From Phycisphaerae bacterium (GTDB taxonomy: Bacteria > Planctomycetota > Phycisphaerae > UBA1845 > CAIVHJ01), in the NCBI GenBank assembly GCA_022072405.1, contig JAJVHX010000001.1, forward strand, positions 371,915 through 435,914: 64,000 bases of DNA, read 5' to 3'. Of this stretch, positions 21,189 to 29,255 are shown piece by piece; position 1 is the first letter of the stretch, and each line of letters begins with the position of its first letter. The notes under the pieces were generated by a model. The model saw only the letters and a list, made by a program, of their open reading frames with translations, was not told the DNA's origin and ran no database searches. The position numbers and the translations under genes were made by a program.

Positions 21189-21222
21189 AAAAAAAAGCCC
21201 GAAGTGATGAACCACTTCGGGC
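21189..21222 (-). terminator. Rho-independent terminator after flagellin 3
   Basis: GCCCGAAGTG (21197-21206) pairs with CACTTCGGGC (21213-21222) and is followed on the minus strand by eight bases that are almost all T. It lies 28 bases after the stop and shares the GCCCGAAG core with the terminator of copy 2. Confidence 0.9.
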
Positions 21223-21250
21223 GTTGACTGATGGAAATCAGCGCTGCGTA

Positions 21251-22684
21251 TTATCCACCGATCAGACTGAGAATCTGCGCGGCCTGCTGATTGGCCAACC
21301 CTAATAGGGAGATGCCGGATTGCAGCAGTACGGTCTGCTTATTTAATTCCGCCGTCGCTACGGCGTAATCCGTGTCACCGATGACACTCGCTGCGGCACT
21401 GAGTCCGACCTTGCTGGATTGCAGGCTGCGGATCGACGGCTGCACCTGGAACTTCTGGAAGCCTCCGATACGCCCTTGAGCAACTGCAACCTGGTTTATG
21501 GCTTCACGTACCACGGCCAGTGCCGTTGAACGGGAATCCGCATCACTCAGATCGGCGGTACCGCCGCTGGCGACCTGGCTGAGATAACCACCACTATCAC
21601 CACCACCCAGCTTGTGAGCGAACAGGGCATCAATACCCAGCGTTACCTGGGTTGAGCCGTCGCTACCCAACTGGAATGTGAAACCGCCGGTGGTTTGAAC
21701 CGTGAATGCTTCCGTCGTCGCATCGGTGTCCAGCGAAAAGCTGCCGCTGACGCCACCGACGTTGAAGCTGACTTTTTCACCATCAGCGGTAAAAGTCTGG
21801 CCGTTAATATTACCGACTGCATCAGTACCAGTGATCTTGGTAACATCCGCAAAAGTATCCGGTGCTCCGCCAATGGCGCCACCGCTCAGAACATCCACCA
21901 TCAGAAAGTTATCACTGCCGGTTTGCGTAGAGCTGTAGACCAGATAGTTACCTGAAGCCACAGCCGAAACACCCGTCGAATCCTTGGCGGCATTGATGGT
22001 GGTGACCGCCGTCGCCAGACTAGAACTGCTGGCGACCGTTATAGTGGCCGTTCCGAGTGAACCAGTTATGGCTAACTCGACCGCGCCATTCGTCGTCGAT
22101 CCGTTGAAATTAACGCTGTCAGCGGTATCACCGGAAGAAGTTGCTTCCGCAGCCGCAGTCGTTACGGTGACGGTCAGAGTCAGGTCGCTTTCAAGGTTCG
22201 ACCGGCTGTAAATATTCAGATCCAGAATATCACCACCGGTATTGATGGTATCAATCGCACCGGATCCGTCGATTAAGCGTTTGCCATTGAAGGCCGTCGT
22301 ACGCACGATCCGATTAATGCTGGAGATTGCATCATCAATCTGGGCCTGGTTGGCGGAAAGCTCGGAAGCGGAGAGATTCGCTTCACTGGAAGAGGCGATG
22401 ATCAGACTTTCAATTTCATTCAACAAGCCATGAATTTCCCCCAAGGCGGTATCCGCGACACCCAAAACTGCATCTGTTCGCTGGTCATTGGCAATGGCTT
22501 GATCGACGGCAGTAAGTTCGGCTTGAAGATTCTTGAGAGCGATGAGTCCGGCTGGATCGTCTGCACCCCGATTGATCCGCAGACCTGTGGAGAGCTGTGT
22601 CAAGACGTTGGTCTGTGACCGCTCTGTGTTGGACAAAATGCCCAACAGATTCAGTGTGTTTGTGTTTGTGACCGTGAGACCCAT
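21251..22684 (-). CDS. Flagellin (copy 3)
   Basis: 477 residues, one more than the other copies because of a final glycine (SLIGG). Flagellin N- and C-terminal D0/D1 regions are intact. It is the most upstream copy in the transcription direction, with AAGGAACC before the ATG. Differences from copies 1 and 2 are scattered substitutions (for example DTFADVTKITGTDAVG where the others have DSFADVSKT), which suggests sequence drift with partial homogenisation. Own promoter-like element (22746-22772) and terminator (21189-21222). Confidence 0.95.
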   Translation of the reverse strand: MGLTVTNTNTLNLLGILSNTERSQTNVLTQLSTGLRINRGADDPAGLIALKNLQAELTAVDQAIANDQRTDAVLGVADTALGEIHGLLNEIESLIIASSSEANLSASELSANQAQIDDAISSINRIVRTTAFNGKRLIDGSGAIDTINTGGDILDLNIYSRSNLESDLTLTVTVTTAAAEATSSGDTADSVNFNGSTTNGAVELAITGSLGTATITVASSSSLATAVTTINAAKDSTGVSAVASGNYLVYSSTQTGSDNFLMVDVLSGGAIGGAPDTFADVTKITGTDAVGNINGQTFTADGEKVSFNVGGVSGSFSLDTDATTEAFTVQTTGGFTFQLGSDGSTQVTLGIDALFAHKLGGGDSGGYLSQVASGGTADLSDADSRSTALAVVREAINQVAVAQGRIGGFQKFQVQPSIRSLQSSKVGLSAAASVIGDTDYAVATAELNKQTVLLQSGISLLGLANQQAAQILSLIGG

Positions 22685-22745
22685 AAATTGGTTCCTTTTT
22701 CGCGGCGATTAGTGAAGGCGAGTAAACCCATAACCACCTGGAACC

Positions 22746-22772
22746 TAAGATATAAGGAAATGGCAGGCAAAA
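22746..22772 (-). promoter_or_regulatory. Conserved promoter-like element before flagellin 3
   Basis: Minus strand TTTTGCC-N10-TTATATCTTA, identical in all defined bases and in spacing to the element before copy 2, and 61 bases before the ATG. A perfect 7-bp inverted repeat (CCGAACG/CGTTCGG, 22807-22823) lies just upstream and could be an operator. Confidence 0.55.
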
Positions 22773-22885
22773 CTGGCATGCAGATTGTCAGGATGGACTA
22801 CCTAAGCCGAACGGAGCGTTCGGTATCAGCTATTACAGGGCCATTGCGGATTTGAGTCCCTTTTCTCGAGGAGTGCGCAATCAAT

Positions 22886-22923
22886 ACCGGACATACGGAA
22901 AATATGGGCTTGCTCTGTCCGGT
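22886..22923 (-). terminator. Possible hairpin downstream of efp
   Basis: ACCGGACA (22886-22893) pairs with TGTCCGGT (22916-22923), 28 bases after the efp stop on the minus strand. The loop is long (22 bases) and no T run follows, so it is a weak terminator candidate. Confidence 0.3.
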
Positions 22924-22951
22924 GTGACGCTGACCGAACGTGTGTAGTGGA

Positions 22952-23515
22952 TCAGGCTTTGGCCCGCTCGACATACTCGCCGGAACGCGTGTCGACGCGG
23001 ATTACTTCTCCCGGCTCGATAAATGCCGGCACACGCACCCGCGCACCGGTTTCCAGAATGGCATCCTTGGGTTGTGGAGAGGCGGTTGATCCTTTCAATA
23101 CCGGTGGAGTGTCCTTGACTACTAGATCCACCACGTTGGGCAATTCCACCTGAATCACCTTGCCGTCATAGATCAAGCCCGTAATCGGCATATTCTCCTT
23201 GAGAAACTGCAGGGCTTCGCCAAAAACCTCGCCTTCGAGCGGGAGCTGGTCGTAGTTTTCCTTGTCCATCAGCACATACTTCTGGCCTTCCTGGAAGAGA
23301 TATTCATACTCGCGCGTTTCGAGAAAGGGGATTTCGATCATGTCATCCACACGATAGCGGACATCAATAATCTGGCCGGTCTTGAAATTCTTGAGCCGTG
23401 CGGACATATAGCTGCGCTTGTTGCCCTTGGCGACATGATGAATTTCATGACAGGTATAGAGATCGCCCTCATAGATACAGGCGCGCCCCTTTCGCATTTC
23501 CACCGCTTTGATCAT
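22952..23515 (-). CDS. efp: Translation elongation factor P
   Basis: 187 residues, the standard EF-P length, from the ATG at 23515 with GGGAG upstream (the open frame before it is not part of the family). It rescues ribosomes stalled at consecutive prolines. The C-terminal signature FIEPGEVIRVDTRSGEYVER is clear. The tip of domain I, which carries the modified residue in other bacteria, reads AKGNKRSY, with K33 at the apex; the E. coli PGKGQ context is absent, so the modification pathway, if any, is not the one read from enteric sequence. The gene stands alone between the flagellins and the seven-gene cluster. Confidence 0.92.
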   Translation of the reverse strand: MIKAVEMRKGRACIYEGDLYTCHEIHHVAKGNKRSYMSARLKNFKTGQIIDVRYRVDDMIEIPFLETREYEYLFQEGQKYVLMDKENYDQLPLEGEVFGEALQFLKENMPITGLIYDGKVIQVELPNVVDLVVKDTPPVLKGSTASPQPKDAILETGARVRVPAFIEPGEVIRVDTRSGEYVERAKA

Positions 23516-23584
23516 GTGACACTCCCAGGTTGCTGATAAATGAGGTTCGAGAAAGTCAATTATGCTCAATTTGACGGGCCTTTG

Positions 23585-25378
23585 TCAATGCGGCGGTGTC
23601 GGGGATAGTGACTGACTGGTGGGGATCAGACAGAAATCCTGTATCGTACGACCATGCCAATGTTGTGCGGTTAAACGATAGGGTGGAGACTGGGGTTGCA
23701 CGGTCGGCCAGTAAAAGATTTGATCACGTTGCGCATTCATGGCCAGCACAACCAGTTCAGAGGCGGCGAAGCGGCGTAGTGGTTCACCAGGACCGATGTA
23801 CTGGCAATTAAATACATCGCCGAGAATCAGACCATGGACCGCAGTTGAGTAATCGCAATACAGCAGGCCGCGGATTTGCGGATGGGGCAACAGGTATATG
23901 CTCTCGATGGGATTGGACTGGCTACGGAGCAACAGGCGCGGTACAGCAGAATCCGCCAGGGTCCACATCCAGATGGTTCCCTCGCTGGTTCCCGCGAAAA
24001 TGATATCCTGATGTACGAGTAATGCCGTGATCGAGCCGGATGATTCCACGACCCAGGAGCGCACGGATTGAATCTCTCGCATCGTGATCTCCCGCCAGGG
24101 AAAATTTACAACACGATTATCTATGCTGAGCCATACTTGCTCTCCAACGACCTGAACATGGCGAATCGTTTTTGCCTTCCGGGTCAGCTCCGACAATAGG
24201 TCAATATTAGTCTCAGGTTGATCGATCGGCCAGGCTCTCAAGCCTAACTCAGAATGACTTCCAAACAGATAATTATCCGCACGCGCTAGGGCATTAAAAC
24301 CCCCTTGTGGAGCAGTTCCAGGGCAGGTTCTATAATACGCTTTGACCGTTCCGGTCGATATATCAATTAACTGAATTCCGGTCGCTGTACCGATCATCAA
24401 TTCTGAAACTCGATTCGACCAACTGATCGAGCGGGCTGGTCCGGCACTCATATCGAGGGGGATTACGCGCCGGGGCTGGTCTGGTTGCTGCAAATCCCAG
24501 ATATACAAATGCGTCGCCGTGATAATGGCTGCAGCACCCGCAGCAATGTCGTGATGCTCGTGTGTCCATAGTGCTTCATAGTAGGCGCCTCGTTGTGTCA
24601 GTGGTATTTGTGCGGCAGCAAAAGCCAGGGGGTATTGATCAGCGGTCGTCGCCGCAGCACAGTTCTGCTGCCACCAGCCCTGGGCTCGTTGCAGCCGTTC
24701 CTGGCGTTCATGCTCTAATTTTTTTTGCCAGTGTTGATCTTCATGCTGTTGAGTCGTGCGTAAATGGTGCCATTGTTGAACAGCAGTATGTTCCTGTCCC
24801 GCAGCACTGCTGAAATGGCAATGTGCTACTCTTTGCCACATCAACCCCAATACGAATAGTGTTGTTTCGCATCCTGATGCGAGTATCTGATCCAGAGTCG
24901 GTGAGTGGGGCGTTTGTAATAATTGAGCGTAACTCTGCGTTTGCAGCCACTGCTGCAGGCCGGGGAAAAACCCGGAGATGAGTACTTCAGCTAACCGTGA
25001 TCGCGTTAGTCCATCTTCTAGCGTTTCACAATAATTAAGCCAGGTCGTACAGTCCGAGGGGTCGTTACCGGGCAGCACATCCAATCGGATTGTTGCCTGA
25101 CACATGAATCCTTCTGCAGTATAAAGACCCATTAATACACAATCCACTGACCATATTCCGGCCCGCATCAGTAATAAGCGTTCATAATTGGCTGTTGGTA
25201 TCTCTGAACCGGGCGGATATTTATCAATCGTAGCAGCACCTACCGCGACGGCCATCCAATCATTTGGTAATTGCACGCTGCGAGTGAACAGGGTTGAGAA
25301 ATTTGTGGTGGGGATGACCAGTGCAAGCAGATCGTTGGATTGTGACAGTCGATTCCACATCCCGCCAAAGTTGGCCAT
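23585..25378 (-). CDS. Beta-propeller protein of the ESCRT-like cluster
   Basis: 597 residues from the ATG at 25378 (GAGGT upstream), last gene of the seven-gene cluster and 10 bases after the Vps4-like ATPase. The N-terminal 190 residues form an unrecognised domain (FGGMWNRLSQSNDLLALVIP onward). A charged, Trp/Gln-rich helical stretch (about 200-250) leads into a C-terminal region of repeated WD40-like blades: YIWDLQQPDQPRRV, IGTATGIQLIDISTGTVKA, FAGTSEGTIWMWTLADS. Propellers of this sort usually bind proteins or lipids, so it may be an adaptor or coat-like component for the ESCRT-III-like proteins. No signal peptide, so cytoplasmic. Confidence 0.65.
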   Translation of the reverse strand: MANFGGMWNRLSQSNDLLALVIPTTNFSTLFTRSVQLPNDWMAVAVGAATIDKYPPGSEIPTANYERLLLMRAGIWSVDCVLMGLYTAEGFMCQATIRLDVLPGNDPSDCTTWLNYCETLEDGLTRSRLAEVLISGFFPGLQQWLQTQSYAQLLQTPHSPTLDQILASGCETTLFVLGLMWQRVAHCHFSSAAGQEHTAVQQWHHLRTTQQHEDQHWQKKLEHERQERLQRAQGWWQQNCAAATTADQYPLAFAAAQIPLTQRGAYYEALWTHEHHDIAAGAAAIITATHLYIWDLQQPDQPRRVIPLDMSAGPARSISWSNRVSELMIGTATGIQLIDISTGTVKAYYRTCPGTAPQGGFNALARADNYLFGSHSELGLRAWPIDQPETNIDLLSELTRKAKTIRHVQVVGEQVWLSIDNRVVNFPWREITMREIQSVRSWVVESSGSITALLVHQDIIFAGTSEGTIWMWTLADSAVPRLLLRSQSNPIESIYLLPHPQIRGLLYCDYSTAVHGLILGDVFNCQYIGPGEPLRRFAASELVVLAMNAQRDQIFYWPTVQPQSPPYRLTAQHWHGRTIQDFCLIPTSQSLSPTPPH

Positions 25379-25388
25379 TGGCGTTACC

Positions 25389-26504
25389 TCATTGTCCGCT
25401 GTTCTGGAAGCGTACAAAACGCTCCAGATCGCCGGCTTTCACGGACGGCGGGGTGGCTTGAATCACGTTAATGATATCCTGTTGTATGATGGTCCGGGCC
25501 TGTTGTCCGGCGATGGATTCCAAAAAGGCCTGACGAGCAGCTACTTCGGCGATATGGGTGATATCGGCTCCACTATAACCATCCAGCATATCACACAACG
25601 GGCCGAAATTGACATCTTCTGCCAACGGCTTATCAGCCAGGTTGATTTCCAGTAGCTTGAAACGTGCGGGGGCATCAGGCAGTGGTACATAAATCATCGT
25701 ATCGAATCGGCCTGGCCGGCGCATCGCTTCATCCAGCAGCCAGGGTTTGTTGGTTGCTCCGAGGAACAATAAGGGTTGCCCCTTCTGTTCACCGAAGCCC
25801 TCCAACTCCTGCAGAATCTGCGGGACCACCCGCTGCATGACACTCGAGCCATGTCCTTCACGACGGGGAGTCAACGCTTCAATTTCATCCATGAATATAA
25901 TGGCTTGTGGTTCGGCGCGGGCCGCTTCGAATAACTTTTTCAGGTTCTGCTCCGCTTCACCCACCCATTTGCTCAGAATATCCGCCGGGCTGACCAGAAA
26001 GAATGTCGCTTGCAGCTCGAAGGCGATGGCTTTGGCCATCATGGTTTTTCCCGTACCGGGCGGTCCATACAATAACACTCCGCCACCCGGATTGATGCCA
26101 TATTTCGCCGCCAGCTCCCGGTGCTGCAGCGGATAAATCATTTTTAACCGGATTTCATTTTTGACGTTTTCCAGGCCGGCGATGTCGTCGAAGCCGATAT
26201 TCGGCTTTTCCCGTACGATCCATTCCGAGGCAGACTGGTCTTCATCTTCATTTTCACCGGCACGCTGCCGGGCGGGCGAACCGGACTTTTTATTCTGCTC
26301 ACATTTTTTCGCCAGTTCGATGAGTTCTGCGGCATACGTTTCCTGCTGCTGGCGAAGTTGGGGGGTCTTCGCCTGTTCAGCCAGCTCGATCATGCACTCG
26401 GCCGCTTCAATCAGGTAGGAACGCGCCGCAGCGTATTCGCCCTGGCGATAGGCTTTCACGCCTTTCTCTTTCAGTCGTTCAAAAGTCGAAAATACGGTAC
26501 TCAT
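25389..26504 (-). CDS. Vps4/CdvC-like AAA ATPase with N-terminal MIT domain
   Basis: 371 residues. Residues 4-70 read as a three-helix MIT domain (AYRQGEYAAARSYLIEAAEC, then LRQQQETYAAELIELAKKC), the module Vps4 uses to bind ESCRT-III tails. After a charged linker comes one AAA cassette: GPPGTGKT (147-154), pore loop LSKWVGEAEQNLKKLFEAAR like Vps4 SKWLGESE, Walker B IIFMDE, sensor GATNKPWLLDEAMRRPGRFD and GYSGADI (309-315). The C terminus TPPSVKAGDLERFVRFQ (351-367) matches the Vps4 C-terminal helix pattern; FtsH, p97 and katanin-like relatives need excluding, but MIT plus this tail point to the Vps4 group. The Vps4 beta domain is missing, as in some archaeal CdvC. It lies 14 bases after the ESCRT-III-like gene. 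Confidence 0.85.
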   Translation of the reverse strand: MSTVFSTFERLKEKGVKAYRQGEYAAARSYLIEAAECMIELAEQAKTPQLRQQQETYAAELIELAKKCEQNKKSGSPARQRAGENEDEDQSASEWIVREKPNIGFDDIAGLENVKNEIRLKMIYPLQHRELAAKYGINPGGGVLLYGPPGTGKTMMAKAIAFELQATFFLVSPADILSKWVGEAEQNLKKLFEAARAEPQAIIFMDEIEALTPRREGHGSSVMQRVVPQILQELEGFGEQKGQPLLFLGATNKPWLLDEAMRRPGRFDTMIYVPLPDAPARFKLLEINLADKPLAEDVNFGPLCDMLDGYSGADITHIAEVAARQAFLESIAGQQARTIIQQDIINVIQATPPSVKAGDLERFVRFQNSGQ

Positions 26505-26518
26505 TTCAGCGGCTATCT

Positions 26519-27133
26519 CTATTTCTGTTTTTCATTGACTTGCTGTCGTTTCAGAGCGTCCAGTTCCGCACGCAGACCGACCAGCTGGTCCATCTCTTTT
26601 TCATGTTCAGCCTGCGCTTCTACGTCGATTAACCGGTCGATTTCCTCGTCGCTGACGGTCAGATCACCGCTGCTCAGGCTGGAATCCTGAGCAGCCACAT
26701 CCTCGATCGAATCGAGAAACATGTTCATGCGTTCTTCCATGCTTTGCGACTGGACCATGGCCTTCTCCCAGTCCAGCTGAGTTTTTACCAGATCGGTCTG
26801 GCCGAATAGCCGACTGATTTCATTGGCCATCATGCTCATCGATTTGGCAAAATCGGCACTGGTTTCGGCTTGGCGCTTGATCAGCAGTGCGTTCTTGATG
26901 GAGAGTAATTGACGTTCCAGCAACCGTTGGATCGTCGCGGTTTTCTTGAGCGAATTGCGAATAAAAATATATTGTTTGTTGTCGCCGATTTGTTTAGCCC
27001 GTTGGGCATTACGGATGAATTCGTCCTGAAACTGTTTTTGTTCTCGAATGGCCTTTTCAACTCGGCGGATACCCTGGCGGACCTTCATATCCCGCTCCAC
27101 CCGCCGTTCTTCTTCTGATTTGAACAAACCCAT
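26519..27133 (-). CDS. ESCRT-III-like protein (CHMP2/Vps24 type)
   Basis: 204 residues, almost all helical. It begins MGLF, like many CHMP proteins, then a basic helical hairpin (about 8-92) and a short-helix region ADFAKSMSMMANEISRLFGQ. Next comes EKAMVQSQSMEERMNMFLDS (123-142), which has the spacing of the CHMP3/CHMP2 helix 4. An acidic stretch (143-180) follows, then a terminal helix LVGLRAELDALKR (184-196). That helix fits the MIM1 pattern at four of six positions (L187, L191, L194, K195). Basic-then-acidic polarity with a MIT-binding tail is the ESCRT-III hallmark, and the MIT-bearing ATPase is the next gene. PspA/Vipp1 are known bacterial ESCRT-III relatives but lack this tail. Similarity is by eye. 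Confidence 0.75.
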   Translation of the reverse strand: MGLFKSEEERRVERDMKVRQGIRRVEKAIREQKQFQDEFIRNAQRAKQIGDNKQYIFIRNSLKKTATIQRLLERQLLSIKNALLIKRQAETSADFAKSMSMMANEISRLFGQTDLVKTQLDWEKAMVQSQSMEERMNMFLDSIEDVAAQDSSLSSGDLTVSDEEIDRLIDVEAQAEHEKEMDQLVGLRAELDALKRQQVNEKQK

Positions 27134-27183
27134 ATCTCAATTCCTTTTAACCGCATAGTGCGCTGAGGACGCTGTGATTGATT

Positions 27184-27795
27184 CTATGCCTCTTCCGGGG
27201 TCTTATGTTTTTCGCGGACGCGACGATCGGCTTCATCAAACGCTTCATGGGCATCGGTGAGCACGCCGTTATCCATCTTGTCCCAGATGTTCAACACTTC
27301 CTGGCCGGCTTTGGAAATGCCTGCCGCACCTTCATCCACTTCACGGCCAAGGGACATCAACTGGTCCAGCCGTTCCTGGTATAACTCGGCACTGATGGCA
27401 TCGTTTTCTATCAGCTTGCTGATGGTCAGCATGTCTTTTTCGCTGATCAATCCCAGATGGCTGCCGGCATTTCTGGCCCGTTCCTGGTTTTCCCGCAGCA
27501 TCCGCAACCTCGACACGGTGATCATTTCTTTGGTGCGGATATTCAATTGACGGGCGAGCATTAGTTGTTCAGTGGTTTTCAGTTCAAATTCCTGAGCCAA
27601 AGCGCGGCGGATTTCGGGCGTTTTCTCGCCGGCGCCTTTCTGAAAAAGTACCTGCTTATCACCCGCCAGTTTCTGTACCTTCTTCAGCATCTGGTTGCGG
27701 TCTTTTTCAAGAAGAAGTTCCTGACGACGCAACTCGGCGCGATCCATGCTGGAAAGAGCTTTATGACCTTTGAGCAGCCATTCAATAAACGACAT
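27184..27795 (-). CDS. Helical protein, probable second ESCRT-III-like subunit
   Basis: 203 residues from the ATG at 27795, chosen for GAGGT 6 bases upstream; a TTG that overlaps the previous stop would add ten residues. The start MSFIEWLLKGHKAL is an amphipathic helix suited to membrane contact. A long basic helical hairpin follows (about 17-105, with LARQLNIRTKEMITVSRLRM), and an acidic C-terminal half with helices at 118-150 and 160-195. Length, helix layout and charge polarity match ESCRT-III subunits and resemble the next gene's product, but I see no MIM-like tail, so the assignment is weaker. It lies in the middle of the cluster, 50 bases before the CHMP-like gene. Confidence 0.6.
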   Translation of the reverse strand: MSFIEWLLKGHKALSSMDRAELRRQELLLEKDRNQMLKKVQKLAGDKQVLFQKGAGEKTPEIRRALAQEFELKTTEQLMLARQLNIRTKEMITVSRLRMLRENQERARNAGSHLGLISEKDMLTISKLIENDAISAELYQERLDQLMSLGREVDEGAAGISKAGQEVLNIWDKMDNGVLTDAHEAFDEADRRVREKHKTPEEA

Positions 27796-27821
27796 GAGTA
27801 ACCTCGGGAGCCGGGGCTGAT

Positions 27822-29255
27822 TCAATTGGCTTCCGGCTGGCGACTGGGTGGTACCTGATCCTTACCTGTTGCCGGCGAAACGGCTGATTCGCGTACCCCG
27901 GCGGCTTTTAACTTATCAGCATTGGAAAGCGATGGCGCTTCAAATTCCTGCATGATCGCCATCTCATCAGCGGAGACCAATGATTCATTGATACCGGTGG
28001 AGAGCGAACCCACCAGATCGGCATCGGCGTTGAGCGATTCCAGCATTTCCTCCGCCGCCACGGCCGTTTCCGTGAGTTCCTCCGTCGTGGGTAATTTGGC
28101 CTTCTGGCCCTGTTGAATCAGCGCTAAATTATGAATGTTGGTGCTGAGAATATTGATTTGCTTGTTCAAAACCGCCGCCGCCGCATTCTGACGGGCGATG
28201 TCCTGGCGCAGCTGCGAAACCTGGGCGGCAATTCGACGGCGAACCACCTGAGACTGATTTTCGCGCCCCTGAGTCATCAGGTCCGCCTCGCGTTTTTCGA
28301 GCTGGGCGATTTCGTCATAAAGACGATCCCGCCGTTGGCTGAGGGCCGCCCGCCGTTCAGCCAGCTCGTTGATCTTCCTGGTTTCGTCACCTTCCCGGCT
28401 GAATAATTGCCGAATACGATCAATCATCGACATGCCCGCACGCTCCTGTCCCTCATCGGCGATACCGCGATACAGAAAAAGTTCACCCGCTTCCTGGCCC
28501 AGCTGGTATTCGGGCTCGCGGGTGGTCAATCGTCGCAATCCTTGTTCAACTACCTTGGGTTCCAGTTGCAACCGTTCGACCAGTTGCGAAACGGTCAGCC
28601 CACCGGTCACCAGCTCGGATCGATGTTCAGCCACATAATTCGCTACCCGTTCAATTTTATCATCATTATCCTCAGGATCGAATAATTCTCTTAAACGAGG
28701 ATCTTCCTGCCCCGGACGGCGGATCACCTGCCAGCCGCCATGGGAGCCGGGTTCAATCAGCACCAACGTTATATCACGCATCTCCGGCAGCCATTCACGG
28801 GCTTCAGCCGTAAAGCCGCTGGGACTTAACACCCCGATAATATGGGGGATGTGCGGGGTGATGTTCAACGTCCGCAGGTGTTCCTGCAAGGTCAGGCGGT
28901 CGATCGGTGGAGCCGGCGCTGCGAGTGAGGCTTGCTGCACCTGCCATTCCAGCGGAGTCAGCACACTCGCGATCGCCACTCCGGTACGTTGTTGTCCGAA
29001 AAACCACCAGGGTCGCTGAAATCCCTGCAAGATCAGCCGGCGATTGCGCGATAAACTGGTCAGTAATTGCCGATCAAATTTCTGATGACGGGCCATCAGG
29101 GCGCGCAGGCGATCGGCCTCATCTGTTTCGGTCAGCGTCCAGCTTCGCCCACGCAACAATCGGCCCTTGGCCTGTTCAAAATTACGAATCATGCCCGCCA
29201 GGTAGCGTGATTCCAGTTCCATGGGCTGGTGAGTATTATTGGCCACAGTCCTCAA
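27822..29255 (-). CDS. Winged-helix plus Snf7-like fusion (CHMP7-like layout)
   Basis: 477 residues. Residues 1-195 form an unrecognised N-terminal domain (IIGVLSPSGFTAEAREWLP, DITLVLIEP). Residues 197-265 read as a winged helix (ERVANYVAEHRSELVTGGLT, VSQLVERLQLEPKVVEQGLR, then a strand pair). Residues 275-438 look like a Snf7/CHMP4 core: an amphipathic start SMIDRIRQLFSR, a hairpin from 291 to 370 including INELAERRAALSQRRDRLYD, then LPTTEELTETAVAAEEMLES and an acidic tail. Human CHMP7 has the same order (winged helices, then ESCRT-III core) at similar length. The TTG start overlaps the kinase stop by 4 bases; GTG at 29246 or ATG at 29222 are alternatives. A coiled-coil protein unrelated to ESCRT-III remains possible. 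Confidence 0.65.
   Translation of the reverse strand: MRTVANNTHQPMELESRYLAGMIRNFEQAKGRLLRGRSWTLTETDEADRLRALMARHQKFDRQLLTSLSRNRRLILQGFQRPWWFFGQQRTGVAIASVLTPLEWQVQQASLAAPAPPIDRLTLQEHLRTLNITPHIPHIIGVLSPSGFTAEAREWLPEMRDITLVLIEPGSHGGWQVIRRPGQEDPRLRELFDPEDNDDKIERVANYVAEHRSELVTGGLTVSQLVERLQLEPKVVEQGLRRLTTREPEYQLGQEAGELFLYRGIADEGQERAGMSMIDRIRQLFSREGDETRKINELAERRAALSQRRDRLYDEIAQLEKREADLMTQGRENQSQVVRRRIAAQVSQLRQDIARQNAAAAVLNKQINILSTNIHNLALIQQGQKAKLPTTEELTETAVAAEEMLESLNADADLVGSLSTGINESLVSADEMAIMQEFEAPSLSNADKLKAAGVRESAVSPATGKDQVPPSRQPEAN

Noticed and set aside
17721..22684. Flagellin repeats as a CRISPR or mobile repeat
   Set aside because: The repeats are coding and cover whole genes; no short spaced repeats or transposase are present.
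20938..22772. Flagellin upstream elements as FliA promoters
   Set aside because: Neither TAAA nor GCCGATAA of the sigma-28 consensus is present, so I report only a conserved element of unknown sigma class.
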